From: DTU015 sp964406505
GTDB taxonomy: Bacteria; Bacillota; Sulfobacillia; Fermentithermobacillales; Fermentithermobacillaceae
Direction of reading: 5' to 3'
Assembly: GCA_964406505.1 (NCBI GenBank)
Contig: CAYORX010000007.1
Location: forward strand, 12,294 to 76,293
Length of the DNA: 64,000 bases
Positions 36,121-44,668 of this stretch are shown in pieces (the first letter of the stretch is position 1; each line of letters starts with the position of its first letter). The notes under the pieces are model-generated. The model searched no databases. It saw only the letters and a list, made by a program, of their open reading frames with translations, and was not told where the DNA came from. The translations under genes and the position numbers were made by a program.

Positions 36121-37381
36121 GTAAAATAGCTTTACTTATGGTAAACGCCGCAATGACAATTTCGTCTAAACCCACGTATTCATTTGGCAAGTAAACGCGA
36201 TCAAGGCTTCCGGGACCAAATATTACACCGGGTATACCCGCATTTGTAAAAAACCGCAGTTCGGATACTGCAGGCAAAACAGTAACCGGATCAGAATCAA
36301 CTTCTCCATTGTGGCTGCTTTCCAACATGATTTTTACTAAAGGATGTTTTGGATCGGTCAAAGAAGGGCTTACTCTGACCGGCCCCCAAATAATATCCGG
36401 AGGATTCTCACTAAGCCACGAATCATTTAAGGTAACCTCATTTAGGGCTTCGGTAATCCATTGATGCAAATCTTGAAAAGTTTCTCCGGGAATATAACCG
36501 GCATTAACCTTGATATCGCATTCGTCAGGCACGACCCCTCCAAAACCCCCTCCATCGATGGCAGTTACTGTCATCGGATGTTTGATTTTAACTGATGACC
36601 AAAGAGGGTGAACATGCTTTTTATCTAGACGCTCCTCAAGTGATTTAAGGGCATTTACATATTTAACTGCTTTCGTAATGGCATTCACGCCTTGACTTGG
36701 TGACCCGGCATGAGCACTTTGTCCGCGAACTCGAATAGTCAAAAACCCAAATCCTCGACTGCCAGAACATACTTTCAACCCCGTCGGTTGAGCTACGATT
36801 ACTGCATCTGCTATCTGTCCAGCTTCGATGCATCCAAGAGTACCATTGCCCCCTCCAATCTGATCTGCAACGCTTTGAAAGTAAATATTACCGCCGGGTA
36901 CAAAACCGAGGCTTCTTAGCGTTTCTATTGCAAACAAAACTGCTGTTAGGGGGCCTTTAGCATCACATGCGCCCCGACCAAAAATCTTATCCCCAACTCG
37001 TTTCGCCATAAAAGGATCCCCGGACCAATCTTGAAGTTCACCTACGGAACCCACGTCAGCATGACAATTCACTATCAGTGATCGTCCTTTTCCTGTCCCA
37101 CGCCACACTGCAGTCACATTTGGACGGCGCTCATAATCCAAATCATAACCCATTGTTTGATACTTATTGCGAATACTGCCGACGGGAGGAATCCATACTC
37201 GAGGTACAAGTCCCATGTCTTGTAGTTTGGCAGCAATTAAGTGTTGTACATTTGCTCCTCCCCGGCTTTCCGAATCAGGCTTACAAGGTGTTGAACAACC
37301 AATCGCTTCTACTAAAAATTCACCCATAAATTCTTTTCTAGATCGAAGCAAATTTTTAATTTGGTCATCAATCATTGACAT
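36101..37381 (-). CDS. M20 family (ArgE/DapE) homologue with altered metal ligands
   Basis: 426 residues with the standard M20 layout: catalytic domain, inserted dimerisation domain (SRGFGFLTIRVRGQSAHAGSPSQG), catalytic domain. The first ligands are present (NCHADVG and GRGACDAKG). The usual EE pair is DQ (SVADQIGGGNGTLG), the Glu of the EPTGL block is Gln (AQPTGLK), and the last His is Tyr (RVYLPNEYV). Four positions that bind zinc or act as general base thus differ, so peptidase activity as in ArgE or DapE is doubtful. It may bind a peptide or work by another mechanism. It follows the PucR regulator gene, leftward. Confidence 0.82.
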   Translation of the reverse strand: MSMIDDQIKNLLRSRKEFMGEFLVEAIGCSTPCKPDSESRGGANVQHLIAAKLQDMGLVPRVWIPPVGSIRNKYQTMGYDLDYERRPNVTAVWRGTGKGRSLIVNCHADVGSVGELQDWSGDPFMAKRVGDKIFGRGACDAKGPLTAVLFAIETLRSLGFVPGGNIYFQSVADQIGGGNGTLGCIEAGQIADAVIVAQPTGLKVCSGSRGFGFLTIRVRGQSAHAGSPSQGVNAITKAVKYVNALKSLEERLDKKHVHPLWSSVKIKHPMTVTAIDGGGFGGVVPDECDIKVNAGYIPGETFQDLHQWITEALNEVTLNDSWLSENPPDIIWGPVRVSPSLTDPKHPLVKIMLESSHNGEVDSDPVTVLPAVSELRFFTNAGIPGVIFGPGSLDRVYLPNEYVGLDEIVIAAFTISKAILRWTHSQ

Positions 37382-37422
37382 ACTCTCTCCTATATTTTTG
37401 TTTTGTCACTTATTCCAAACGA

Positions 37423-39066
37423 TTATTTAGCAAACCCTTTTCGAAGCAGACAATCAGCTAACAGTGCCAAATATACTCCAACCTTTTCATCATAATTCGG
37501 ACGGCGTCCGCCCCAAATCTTCGACAACCTATATTTGATAGTACTGGGATGTAAATTGCAAATTTCCGCTGCCGCAGCTACCGAACCATCACAACGAAAG
37601 TAAGCTAAAAGCGTTTCTTTAAGATCCCATGCATCGTCATCATCTAAACCTAACGGCCCAAGTTCAGCTGTAATCAACGAACGCATCTCTTTTTCGCCCA
37701 TGCCAAACAAAAAGCGATGCGCTCCTACATCAGAAACATAGCTTAACTTCCCTGGCCCATAAAGTTTACCTCCAAGTTCTAAAACTTGACACGCTTCTAA
37801 GAATCTGCTCGGAATATCTTCTACTTCACCAAATACATCGCTTGCACCTATAGATACTAACACTGGAGATAGAGATACATCACACTCCCGCTTAAGTTTT
37901 AGTAAGAGTTCATCCAAATCCTTTTCACTAGAAATGCGGCTGAACACAACTGCAACCATATTATTCACTATCCCTGCCAAAACTTTATGACTTTCCAAGG
38001 AAAACACCCTAGAAACTACTTCAAGAAGCGCCGGAAGTTCCCGTATAGCCGCACTTACTTGAATCCCTCTTGAATCAGACAATTCACAAACGATAACCAA
38101 AAATTTAGAATGTGGTTCCCATCCCGCGGTTTTTACCAAAGTTTGAAATGATTTTTGCGCAATACGTCCGTTAACCACATCGTCTACCAATTTGCCTTGC
38201 AAACGTAATCGTTCCTGGTTTATAGATATTTCTTTGAACATCTGAAACGCCACAAGAGATGCAACATAATCTAAAAACTGCATATCTCCATACACAAGAG
38301 CCGATTTCACCTCAAGAACTCTTACTGTGCCAACTGAACGCCCGCCAACCAAAACCGTTTTCTGGTAAGTACGCACCCGAGATTTACCTTTATAGGTCTT
38401 CGGAGCAGTTTCATGCAAACGCCTATGGATATCTTCTTCTACTTCATCCAAAACCAAGTTGTTTTGTACAGCGTCTTTTAAATAATTGGCAATGTTCAAA
38501 GAATCTTTAGTCGCGCCAGGCCAACCTCCGGCGATGAGGCGGCGGTGGCTATCTACGATAAGCAGTGGATTATCCATATGTTTAGACACTAATTTGGCAA
38601 TTGTATTAAGTCCGGCACCGTCAAGAACCTTGTTCCTAAGTTGATATTCAATGCGGCGCGCTTCGTTAGTTTTTTCAGCAGATGCCGTTCGTATTTCGTT
38701 TGCCACAGCAAGAATCCAATCAGATATATCCTGACCAGGATCCACTTTGATCAAAGGCAAACCTAATTGTTCTGCGGTACTAACTGCATCATCTAAATTC
38801 GAGTCTGTGCTTCGGGCAACTATTGCAACACCTGCACAACGTGAGCTACTACAATAACGTAAAAATGAGCGTAAGTGTTCAGGCCTTCCTGCGAAAATAT
38901 CTTCATCGGCACCGATCACAAACGAAACAGGCAAGTGAACCGTAAAAGGATTGCGAATTCGCAATACACCTCTCGCAAGTCTGTTTAAGCCTTGTTCACC
39001 TGCGATCACCGAACATGCTTTGAGCCTCCCAGAAGAGATTAGTTCGCCAAGAGTAACCTCGAACAC
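37423..39066 (-). CDS. PucR/CdaR family transcriptional regulator
   Basis: 547 residues, GTG start behind AAGGAGG. The N-terminal PucR domain (TLGELISSGRLKACSVIAGEQGLNR and PLIKVDPGQDISDW), a GGDEF-like middle region, and the C-terminal HTH_30 motif CNLHPSTIKYRLSKIWG are in the expected order. Members sense small metabolites and activate catabolic genes. It is divergent from the TAXI-TRAP operon (271-base gap), which is the most likely target along with the M20 homologue downstream. Confidence 0.9.
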   Translation of the reverse strand: MFEVTLGELISSGRLKACSVIAGEQGLNRLARGVLRIRNPFTVHLPVSFVIGADEDIFAGRPEHLRSFLRYCSSSRCAGVAIVARSTDSNLDDAVSTAEQLGLPLIKVDPGQDISDWILAVANEIRTASAEKTNEARRIEYQLRNKVLDGAGLNTIAKLVSKHMDNPLLIVDSHRRLIAGGWPGATKDSLNIANYLKDAVQNNLVLDEVEEDIHRRLHETAPKTYKGKSRVRTYQKTVLVGGRSVGTVRVLEVKSALVYGDMQFLDYVASLVAFQMFKEISINQERLRLQGKLVDDVVNGRIAQKSFQTLVKTAGWEPHSKFLVIVCELSDSRGIQVSAAIRELPALLEVVSRVFSLESHKVLAGIVNNMVAVVFSRISSEKDLDELLLKLKRECDVSLSPVLVSIGASDVFGEVEDIPSRFLEACQVLELGGKLYGPGKLSYVSDVGAHRFLFGMGEKEMRSLITAELGPLGLDDDDAWDLKETLLAYFRCDGSVAAAAEICNLHPSTIKYRLSKIWGGRRPNYDEKVGVYLALLADCLLRKGFAK

Positions 39067-39337
39067 CGAAACGCCTCCTTCTAGACTTGGTAATCAGCTA
39101 GCATAAAGTTATTGTACCCAATCCCTACCCGGATTGCATACGCCACAGCATACTGATATAATTTGCCGGTTAAGATGCTAACGAGATTCATCATCCTGGC
39201 TCAATATTACACTTCTTTTTGTCAATTAAGACAAAGGCTGAAACTTATGCAACATGTAATTAAAAAGTATCGCATAAACAATGCGTTAAATAAAAATGAG
39301 AGTGATTTGAGTTGTCGATCACAAGGGGGAAACACTA

Positions 39338-40300
39338 GTGCGAAAGTTCGGAAGTTGTATACTCGTCATAATGCTCCTTGCAAGTTTGGCCGCAAGTTGT
39401 ACGACAACCGGTAATCAAGGAAACAAAAGCAGATTTATCTCCATCGCTACAAGTGGAGTAAGCGGTACCTTCTACCCCATCGGTGGAGCCATGGCAGAAG
39501 TTCTTTCCGATAAACTTCCTGGAGTAACAGCTACTGCCGAAGCAACTGGCGGAGGAGTGGAGAACCTTAGGCTTGTTGAAGACAATGAAGTTTTCGCAGG
39601 CGTAATAAGTGTTACAACGCTAGCTGCAGCGTACGAAGGACGTGAGCCCTTTGAAGAAAATGAATTCACCGAAGTACGCGCAGCATTTAACATGTTCCCC
39701 GGATATATGTACATGGTAACTACTGACCCCAATATCAAGTCGATATCCCAAATAAAAGGTAAACGCGTAACCGTAGGTGATGCAGGTTCTGCTAGCGTTA
39801 CTGATGCTCAAGACTCGCTGCGGGCACTAGGAATCGAATTTGAAGATATAAAACCTGTATATCTTGGGAAATCAAATGCCATGAACGCTCTTAGAGATGG
39901 GCTTGCAGATATAGCCATAGAATTTGCCGGAGGTAGACCAGCGTTTATTTCTGACTTCATGGCCACACGAAAATTATACTTTATTCCCATCACTGATGAA
40001 GAGACAGAAAAGGTTTCTAGCCAATTACCGTATTTTGGCGGTGTAATTCCTGCTTCATGGTTCGGAACACCCGAAGACATACCTACTTTAGTCACTTACG
40101 TAGCAATGGTCGTCAATGACCAATCTTCAGAAGAAGACGTTTACGATTTCGTCAAAACCATATTCGAAAATCTAGGGAAGATACAAAAATCTCATCCGGC
40201 TGCAGGCGATATGTGCCTTGACAACGCCCACCTAGATGCTGGGGCTCCTTTTCATCCGGGGGCTGAAAAATATTACCAAGAACAAGGAATAGTCAAATGA
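39338..40300 (+). CDS. TAXI-family TRAP transporter substrate-binding lipoprotein
   Basis: 320 residues, GTG start behind AAGGGGG. A lipobox (SLAASC) follows a signal peptide. The family opening FISIATSGVSGTFYPIGGAMAEVL and the central DPNIKSISQIKGKRVTVGDAGSA are diagnostic for TAXI binding proteins, which catch carboxylates or amino acids outside the cell. It is divergent from the PucR gene and precedes the fused permease by 90 bases. Confidence 0.93.
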   Translation: MRKFGSCILVIMLLASLAASCTTTGNQGNKSRFISIATSGVSGTFYPIGGAMAEVLSDKLPGVTATAEATGGGVENLRLVEDNEVFAGVISVTTLAAAYEGREPFEENEFTEVRAAFNMFPGYMYMVTTDPNIKSISQIKGKRVTVGDAGSASVTDAQDSLRALGIEFEDIKPVYLGKSNAMNALRDGLADIAIEFAGGRPAFISDFMATRKLYFIPITDEETEKVSSQLPYFGGVIPASWFGTPEDIPTLVTYVAMVVNDQSSEEDVYDFVKTIFENLGKIQKSHPAAGDMCLDNAHLDAGAPFHPGAEKYYQEQGIVK

Positions 40301-40315
40301 CAGTCGCAGACAGGC

Positions 40316-40342
40316 GATGGGCAGGCATAAAACCTGCCCATC
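40316..40342 (+). terminator. Intercistronic hairpin between binding protein and permease
   Basis: GATGGGCAGG and CCTGCCCATC form a perfect 10-bp stem with a 7-base loop, followed by CCTCCTTTATC rather than a strong U-tract. Such a hairpin probably gives more binding protein than permease by partial termination or 3' end protection. Confidence 0.55.
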
Positions 40343-40390
40343 CCTCCTTTATCAACAACCTAACTTAATCATAATGTGGAGGGTCATCAA

Positions 40391-42286
40391 TTGAACATGA
40401 TCTCAAAACGTCTTACCGAAAAGGGCATTACAGCACAATGGGTACACCAAAGCGTTACAGCCACAGCCTTTGCATTTCCTATTGTCACCCTGGTCACTGT
40501 TCTTTTTCAATTAATGAGCCCAGAACAAACCAGAGCAATGTTTGTAGGCATTGTGCTCGCTTTTGTTTTTTTGCTGTTTCCAACTTCAAAATCTCATAGT
40601 AAAAACCGTATGCTGTTGGCTTTAGATGTTTTATTATCTATAACAATATTGGCGATATGGACCTATATAAGTTTAGGATGGTTCGGAATTGCAGCACGAA
40701 CTGGAGCATGGACTCACTTGGATATAATAGTCGCCTTAACCGGCTGTGTTCTCGTACTAGAAGCTACCCGCCGAACGGCCGGATGGGCATTTCTTATCAT
40801 CTGCGGTGCATTTTTGCTTTACGCTAGGTTTGGTTACTATTTCCCATCCTTATTTGTACACCGTGGATTTTCATGGCAGCGACTTGCCTGTTCATTGTGC
40901 CTTACTACACAAGGGTTTTTAGGTGTGGGTACATCGGTTATCCTCGATTATGTTTTTCCCTTTTTAATTGTAGGAGGACTTTTTAGAGCTGTAGGGGGCA
41001 TGGATGTATTAGGAGAGATAGCTAAACGTTTGGTGCAAGGGAAACCCGGTGGGGAAGCAAAGATTTCCGTAGTATCTAGCGCTGCATTTGGAATGTTTTC
41101 GGGAAGCGCTATCGCAAATGTAGCTACAACAGGCAATTTCACGATACCCTTAATGGCAAAAACCGGCTATTCACCCGCTTTCGCCGCTGCAGTAGAAACA
41201 TGCGCCTCTACTGGTGGCCAGTTTATGCCCCCGGTTCTCGGAGCAGCAGCGTTTCTTATTGTAGAATACACGGGAGTACCATACGTAACTGTAATGCTAG
41301 CTTCACTGATTCCTGCTTTTTTATATTTTATGAGTGTTTACGTACGGATTGACCGCGAGGCACATCGATTGGGATTAGAACCTCAGACGGTTACAACTGA
41401 ACCTTTTATTGATGTGCTTAAATTAGCTGCTCCCTACATCATCACTTTTGCATTGCTTGTGTTAGGTATTGTTTGGTGGACACCTTTACGTGCGGTGGTT
41501 GTCTCGACATTATTTCTTCTTATCTGTGGAATATTCCGTCCCAACATGCGTCTCAGTTGGGATTCTTTCAAAAAAGCAATGCTTGAATCTACGTCAGGAA
41601 TACTTTTAACTGGTACGGCGTGCGTAGCTGTAGGAACCTTGGTAGTTGTAATGGGTATCACCGGTTTAGGTATTAGGCTATCTAGCGCAATTTTAACCTT
41701 AACTAGCGGAAACCTCATGCTTGCTTTAGTACTGACAGCGCTTGCTGCAACCGTGCTAGGAATGGGACTTCCTCCATCAGTAGTTTATATTTTTTGCGCA
41801 AGCACCATGGCACCCGCATTGACGGAACTTAGAGTAGGGTTACTGCCCGCTCACCTGTTCATCTTTTATTTTGGAGCACTGGCAATGATCACACCTCCTG
41901 TGGGCATGGCTTCGTTTACTGCAGCAACCATCGCCGATGAACATCCTTTAAAAGTTGGATGGGAAGCAACTAAATTAAGTATTTCAGCCTTCGTGCTTCC
42001 ATTTTTCTTTGTATTCCAACCCGCACTTTTACTTCAGGGAACTGGTCTAGAAATCGCCCAGGTCGTAATTACATCTGCATTAGGTGTTTTGGCCACAACT
42101 ATCGGCGTCGGAGGTTATCTCATCGCTCCCATTAGCAAAATCCAACGTGTGCTGTGGTTGATTACAGGTTTACTTTTAATTGATGCAAGATTTTTAACGG
42201 ATATTGTGGCACTATGCCTAGGCGGAGTCTTAGTTTTCTTGCAACTCCGTGCCCGAGATCACCTTAAATGCCAACCGTCATTTTAA
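40391..42286 (+). CDS. TRAP transporter fused 4TM/12TM permease
   Basis: About 631 residues, a DctQ-like four-helix part (to about residue 160) fused to a DctM-like part, the usual form for TAXI systems. Blocks GMFSGSAIANVATTGNFTIPLM, ASTGGQFMPPVLGAAAF and MGLPPSVVYIFCA are typical. I start at TTG 40391 because GGAGGG lies 7 bases upstream; ATG 40397 is an alternative and the GTG at 40376 overlaps the ribosome binding site. It works with the binding protein upstream and is followed by an M24 peptidase gene. Confidence 0.92.
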   Translation: MNMISKRLTEKGITAQWVHQSVTATAFAFPIVTLVTVLFQLMSPEQTRAMFVGIVLAFVFLLFPTSKSHSKNRMLLALDVLLSITILAIWTYISLGWFGIAARTGAWTHLDIIVALTGCVLVLEATRRTAGWAFLIICGAFLLYARFGYYFPSLFVHRGFSWQRLACSLCLTTQGFLGVGTSVILDYVFPFLIVGGLFRAVGGMDVLGEIAKRLVQGKPGGEAKISVVSSAAFGMFSGSAIANVATTGNFTIPLMAKTGYSPAFAAAVETCASTGGQFMPPVLGAAAFLIVEYTGVPYVTVMLASLIPAFLYFMSVYVRIDREAHRLGLEPQTVTTEPFIDVLKLAAPYIITFALLVLGIVWWTPLRAVVVSTLFLLICGIFRPNMRLSWDSFKKAMLESTSGILLTGTACVAVGTLVVVMGITGLGIRLSSAILTLTSGNLMLALVLTALAATVLGMGLPPSVVYIFCASTMAPALTELRVGLLPAHLFIFYFGALAMITPPVGMASFTAATIADEHPLKVGWEATKLSISAFVLPFFFVFQPALLLQGTGLEIAQVVITSALGVLATTIGVGGYLIAPISKIQRVLWLITGLLLIDARFLTDIVALCLGGVLVFLQLRARDHLKCQPSF

Positions 42287-42312
42287 AAATAATTAATTCA
42301 AGGAGGAAAAAG

Positions 42313-43533
42313 ATGAATACTCAACTTCAATCCAAAGTGCCATACAATTGGGCATTCCGAAAAGAATGGTTTTATGCACCATTCCCAATTGAAGAATACC
42401 GCAGCAGGGTTAAAACATTATCTGAGCGCTGTGCAGCTCAAGGATACGATTTAGCCATTGTTCACAGCAACAAAGGTAGCAGAGGCGATCTGCGCTATTT
42501 AGCAAATTGGGACAACTTTATCGGCGGCGACAGTCTATTGATAGTACCAACATCCAGTGCCGAACCAGCTCTAATAACTAACTCCATCTTCCACGGCGAA
42601 CCCATGCATGCATGTATGTTTACATCATGGATCGAAAATGCATACGCAGAAGATCATCCTGGTACTGTAACGCATAAAGTCTCCCTGATGAACCTTCTTA
42701 CTAAAGTGCTATCAGATTACGGCCTTCTTAAGGGAAATGCAGCGCTGATAGGAAAAACAATGCCTGCCATCCTTTATGATGATATACAAGCTACATTTCC
42801 AAATCTAACCCTTACACCGGCCCATGACATTTTGGGCCACATGAAAGCTATTAAAAGCGACGCTGAAATTGAAATGCTCAGAAAAGTTGGTTCAATCGCC
42901 GGGGCCGGGCTTTTGGCAGGGTACAAAGCAGCAAAACCCGGTATTACCGAACACGACATGGCGGGCGCTATATACGAAGCGATGATGAAAGCGGGCGCGG
43001 AAGAAATTCCTGGCCCACTTGCTATCGTATCTGGACCGCGGGCAGGTTTTAAACACGTATTTCCGTCAAACAGAGTGATTCAAGCCAACGAAATGGTGTG
43101 CTTAGACATTGCAGCGCTTTACGGTGGATATTTCGCAGATGCAGCAAGGGGCTTTTACGTAGGAGATCCAACTCCTGAGATCCGTCACATGCTGGATACG
43201 GCACTAGCCATGTCCGACGAAGTACTAAGCCAGATTAAGGCAGGCGTACCTATTAAAAAGCTAATGGATATCGCAAAAAAAGTTGCCAACAAGAATAATT
43301 TGGGACACATGTATTATGCAAAAGGCTTTGGACATGGCATCGGAACTAACAAAGCTGAACTTCCGAAATTCGCAGTAGGTACTGACGATATCTTAGAGAA
43401 AAATATGGTGTTTGCGCTTGAGCCTATGTTAGTGGAAACTGGCTTGGGAACTGCAGTTGTTGAAGACATGGTTCGCGTTACAGAAAACGGTTACGAAATT
43501 TTATCTCAAGGCTGCCCACGAAAACTTTGGTAG
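42313..43533 (+). CDS. M24 family metallopeptidase (Xaa-Pro dipeptidase-like)
   Basis: About 406 residues, starting at ATG 42313 behind AAGGAGG; the in-frame extension to 42268 overlaps the permease gene and lacks a ribosome binding site. Creatinase-type N-domain, then pita-bread fold. Metal ligands are complete: LDIAALYGGYFADAARG (two Asp), GFGHGIG (His), LEPMLVE and VVEDMVRV (two Glu). It could be a prolidase or a creatinase-like hydrolase; its place after a TRAP importer suggests it processes the imported solute. Confidence 0.88.
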   Translation: MNTQLQSKVPYNWAFRKEWFYAPFPIEEYRSRVKTLSERCAAQGYDLAIVHSNKGSRGDLRYLANWDNFIGGDSLLIVPTSSAEPALITNSIFHGEPMHACMFTSWIENAYAEDHPGTVTHKVSLMNLLTKVLSDYGLLKGNAALIGKTMPAILYDDIQATFPNLTLTPAHDILGHMKAIKSDAEIEMLRKVGSIAGAGLLAGYKAAKPGITEHDMAGAIYEAMMKAGAEEIPGPLAIVSGPRAGFKHVFPSNRVIQANEMVCLDIAALYGGYFADAARGFYVGDPTPEIRHMLDTALAMSDEVLSQIKAGVPIKKLMDIAKKVANKNNLGHMYYAKGFGHGIGTNKAELPKFAVGTDDILEKNMVFALEPMLVETGLGTAVVEDMVRVTENGYEILSQGCPRKLW

Positions 43534-43548
43534 ATTAGGCCGGAAATT

Positions 43549-43589
43549 AGATGCGGTATATCGTTACCGCCTTTCGGTATACCGCATCT
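43549..43589 (+). terminator. Terminator after the TRAP/M24 operon
   Basis: AGATGCGGTATA and TATACCGCATCT make a perfect 12-bp stem with a 17-base loop that can pair further. It is followed by TAAAATGATATAC on the plus strand. Confidence 0.65.
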
Positions 43590-43621
43590 TAAAATGATAT
43601 ACTTTTACAAGGGGATTTCAT

Positions 43622-44596
43622 GTGAAAAGAATAGTTTGCACCTCGCAAAACTTTGGTAAACACTCTCTAGATTTGATCAAACTTCATTTAAGTCAAGAAA
43701 AATGCGATCTCATATGGCTTAACAAAACAGAACCGATTACAAATGAAAATGAATTAATCGAATTAATTGCAGATTATGAAGCAGTAATATCTTACTCAGG
43801 ATTTGACGCTTTTTCAAAATATGTTATCGAGTCTTCGCCGCAATTAAAGATAATTTCTCGGCACGGCATAGGATATGACTCTATCGATTTAGAAACTGCG
43901 ACTCGCCGCGGAGTATATGTTTGTACAACCCACAAAGGTGCCAATGAAGAACGAGCTGTGGCTGATTTAACAATCGCGCTGCTTTTAGCGCTTACAAGGC
44001 GAATAATCGAACTGAGCATAGCTACCAAATCCGGTAAATGGGAACGGCCCTTAGCGTTTGATCTATGGGGAAAGAATTTGGGGATTATTGGTATGGGTAA
44101 AATCGGAAAGGCAGTGGCGGTAAGAGCGAAAACTTTCGGGTTACACATCAAAGCCTTTGATCTTAACAAAGATACAGCCTTTGCCAAACGACACGAAGTC
44201 GAATACATACCTTTGAATGAGTTATTGTCCACATCCGATTACGTTACAATTCATACCCCTTTAACCAAGGAAACTAAAGGAATGATTGGCCATAAAGAAA
44301 TTTCACTAATGAAACAAGGATCCTTTTTGATAAATTGTGCCCGGGCTCCTATCATAGACACCCAAGCGTTATTTGAAGCTTTAAGAGATAAACATCTCGC
44401 AGGGGCCGGGCTAGATGTATACCACAGTGAACCACCACACGACGATCCTTTGTTAAGCCTTGAAAATGTAATTGCAATGCCACATGTAGCTGCATACACC
44501 GTTGATACTATTCAAGCGATGGATATGATTACGCTAAAAGCTTGCACATCGGTGCTTAACGGACACAGACCTGATAACATTATAAATAATTTGTGA
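43622..44596 (+). CDS. D-isomer-specific 2-hydroxyacid dehydrogenase
   Basis: 324 residues, GTG start with AAGGGGAT upstream. The NAD-binding GIIGMGKIGKAVAV, the Arg of RHGIGYDSIDL, the Glu and the final His (MPHVAAYT) suggest the usual catalytic set. It reduces a 2-keto acid or oxidises a D-2-hydroxy acid; phosphoglycerate dehydrogenase lacking an ACT domain is another possibility. It is a single gene ending at a bidirectional terminator. Confidence 0.9.
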   Translation: MKRIVCTSQNFGKHSLDLIKLHLSQEKCDLIWLNKTEPITNENELIELIADYEAVISYSGFDAFSKYVIESSPQLKIISRHGIGYDSIDLETATRRGVYVCTTHKGANEERAVADLTIALLLALTRRIIELSIATKSGKWERPLAFDLWGKNLGIIGMGKIGKAVAVRAKTFGLHIKAFDLNKDTAFAKRHEVEYIPLNELLSTSDYVTIHTPLTKETKGMIGHKEISLMKQGSFLINCARAPIIDTQALFEALRDKHLAGAGLDVYHSEPPHDDPLLSLENVIAMPHVAAYTVDTIQAMDMITLKACTSVLNGHRPDNIINNL

Positions 44597-44614
44597 GCGC
44601 AATCAGTCAAATAA

Positions 44615-44661
44615 AAAGAAGCGGTTAACATCTTGCTAAGAAATGTTGAATCCGCTTCTTT
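44615..44661. terminator. Bidirectional terminator
   Basis: AAAGAAGCGG and CCGCTTCTTT form a 10-bp stem, with inner arms TTAACAT and ATGTTGAA extending it. T-rich sequence (TAATTCTTTT) follows on the plus strand and TTATTTGAC on the minus strand. It lies between convergent genes. Confidence 0.75.
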
Positions 44662-44668
44662 AATTCTT

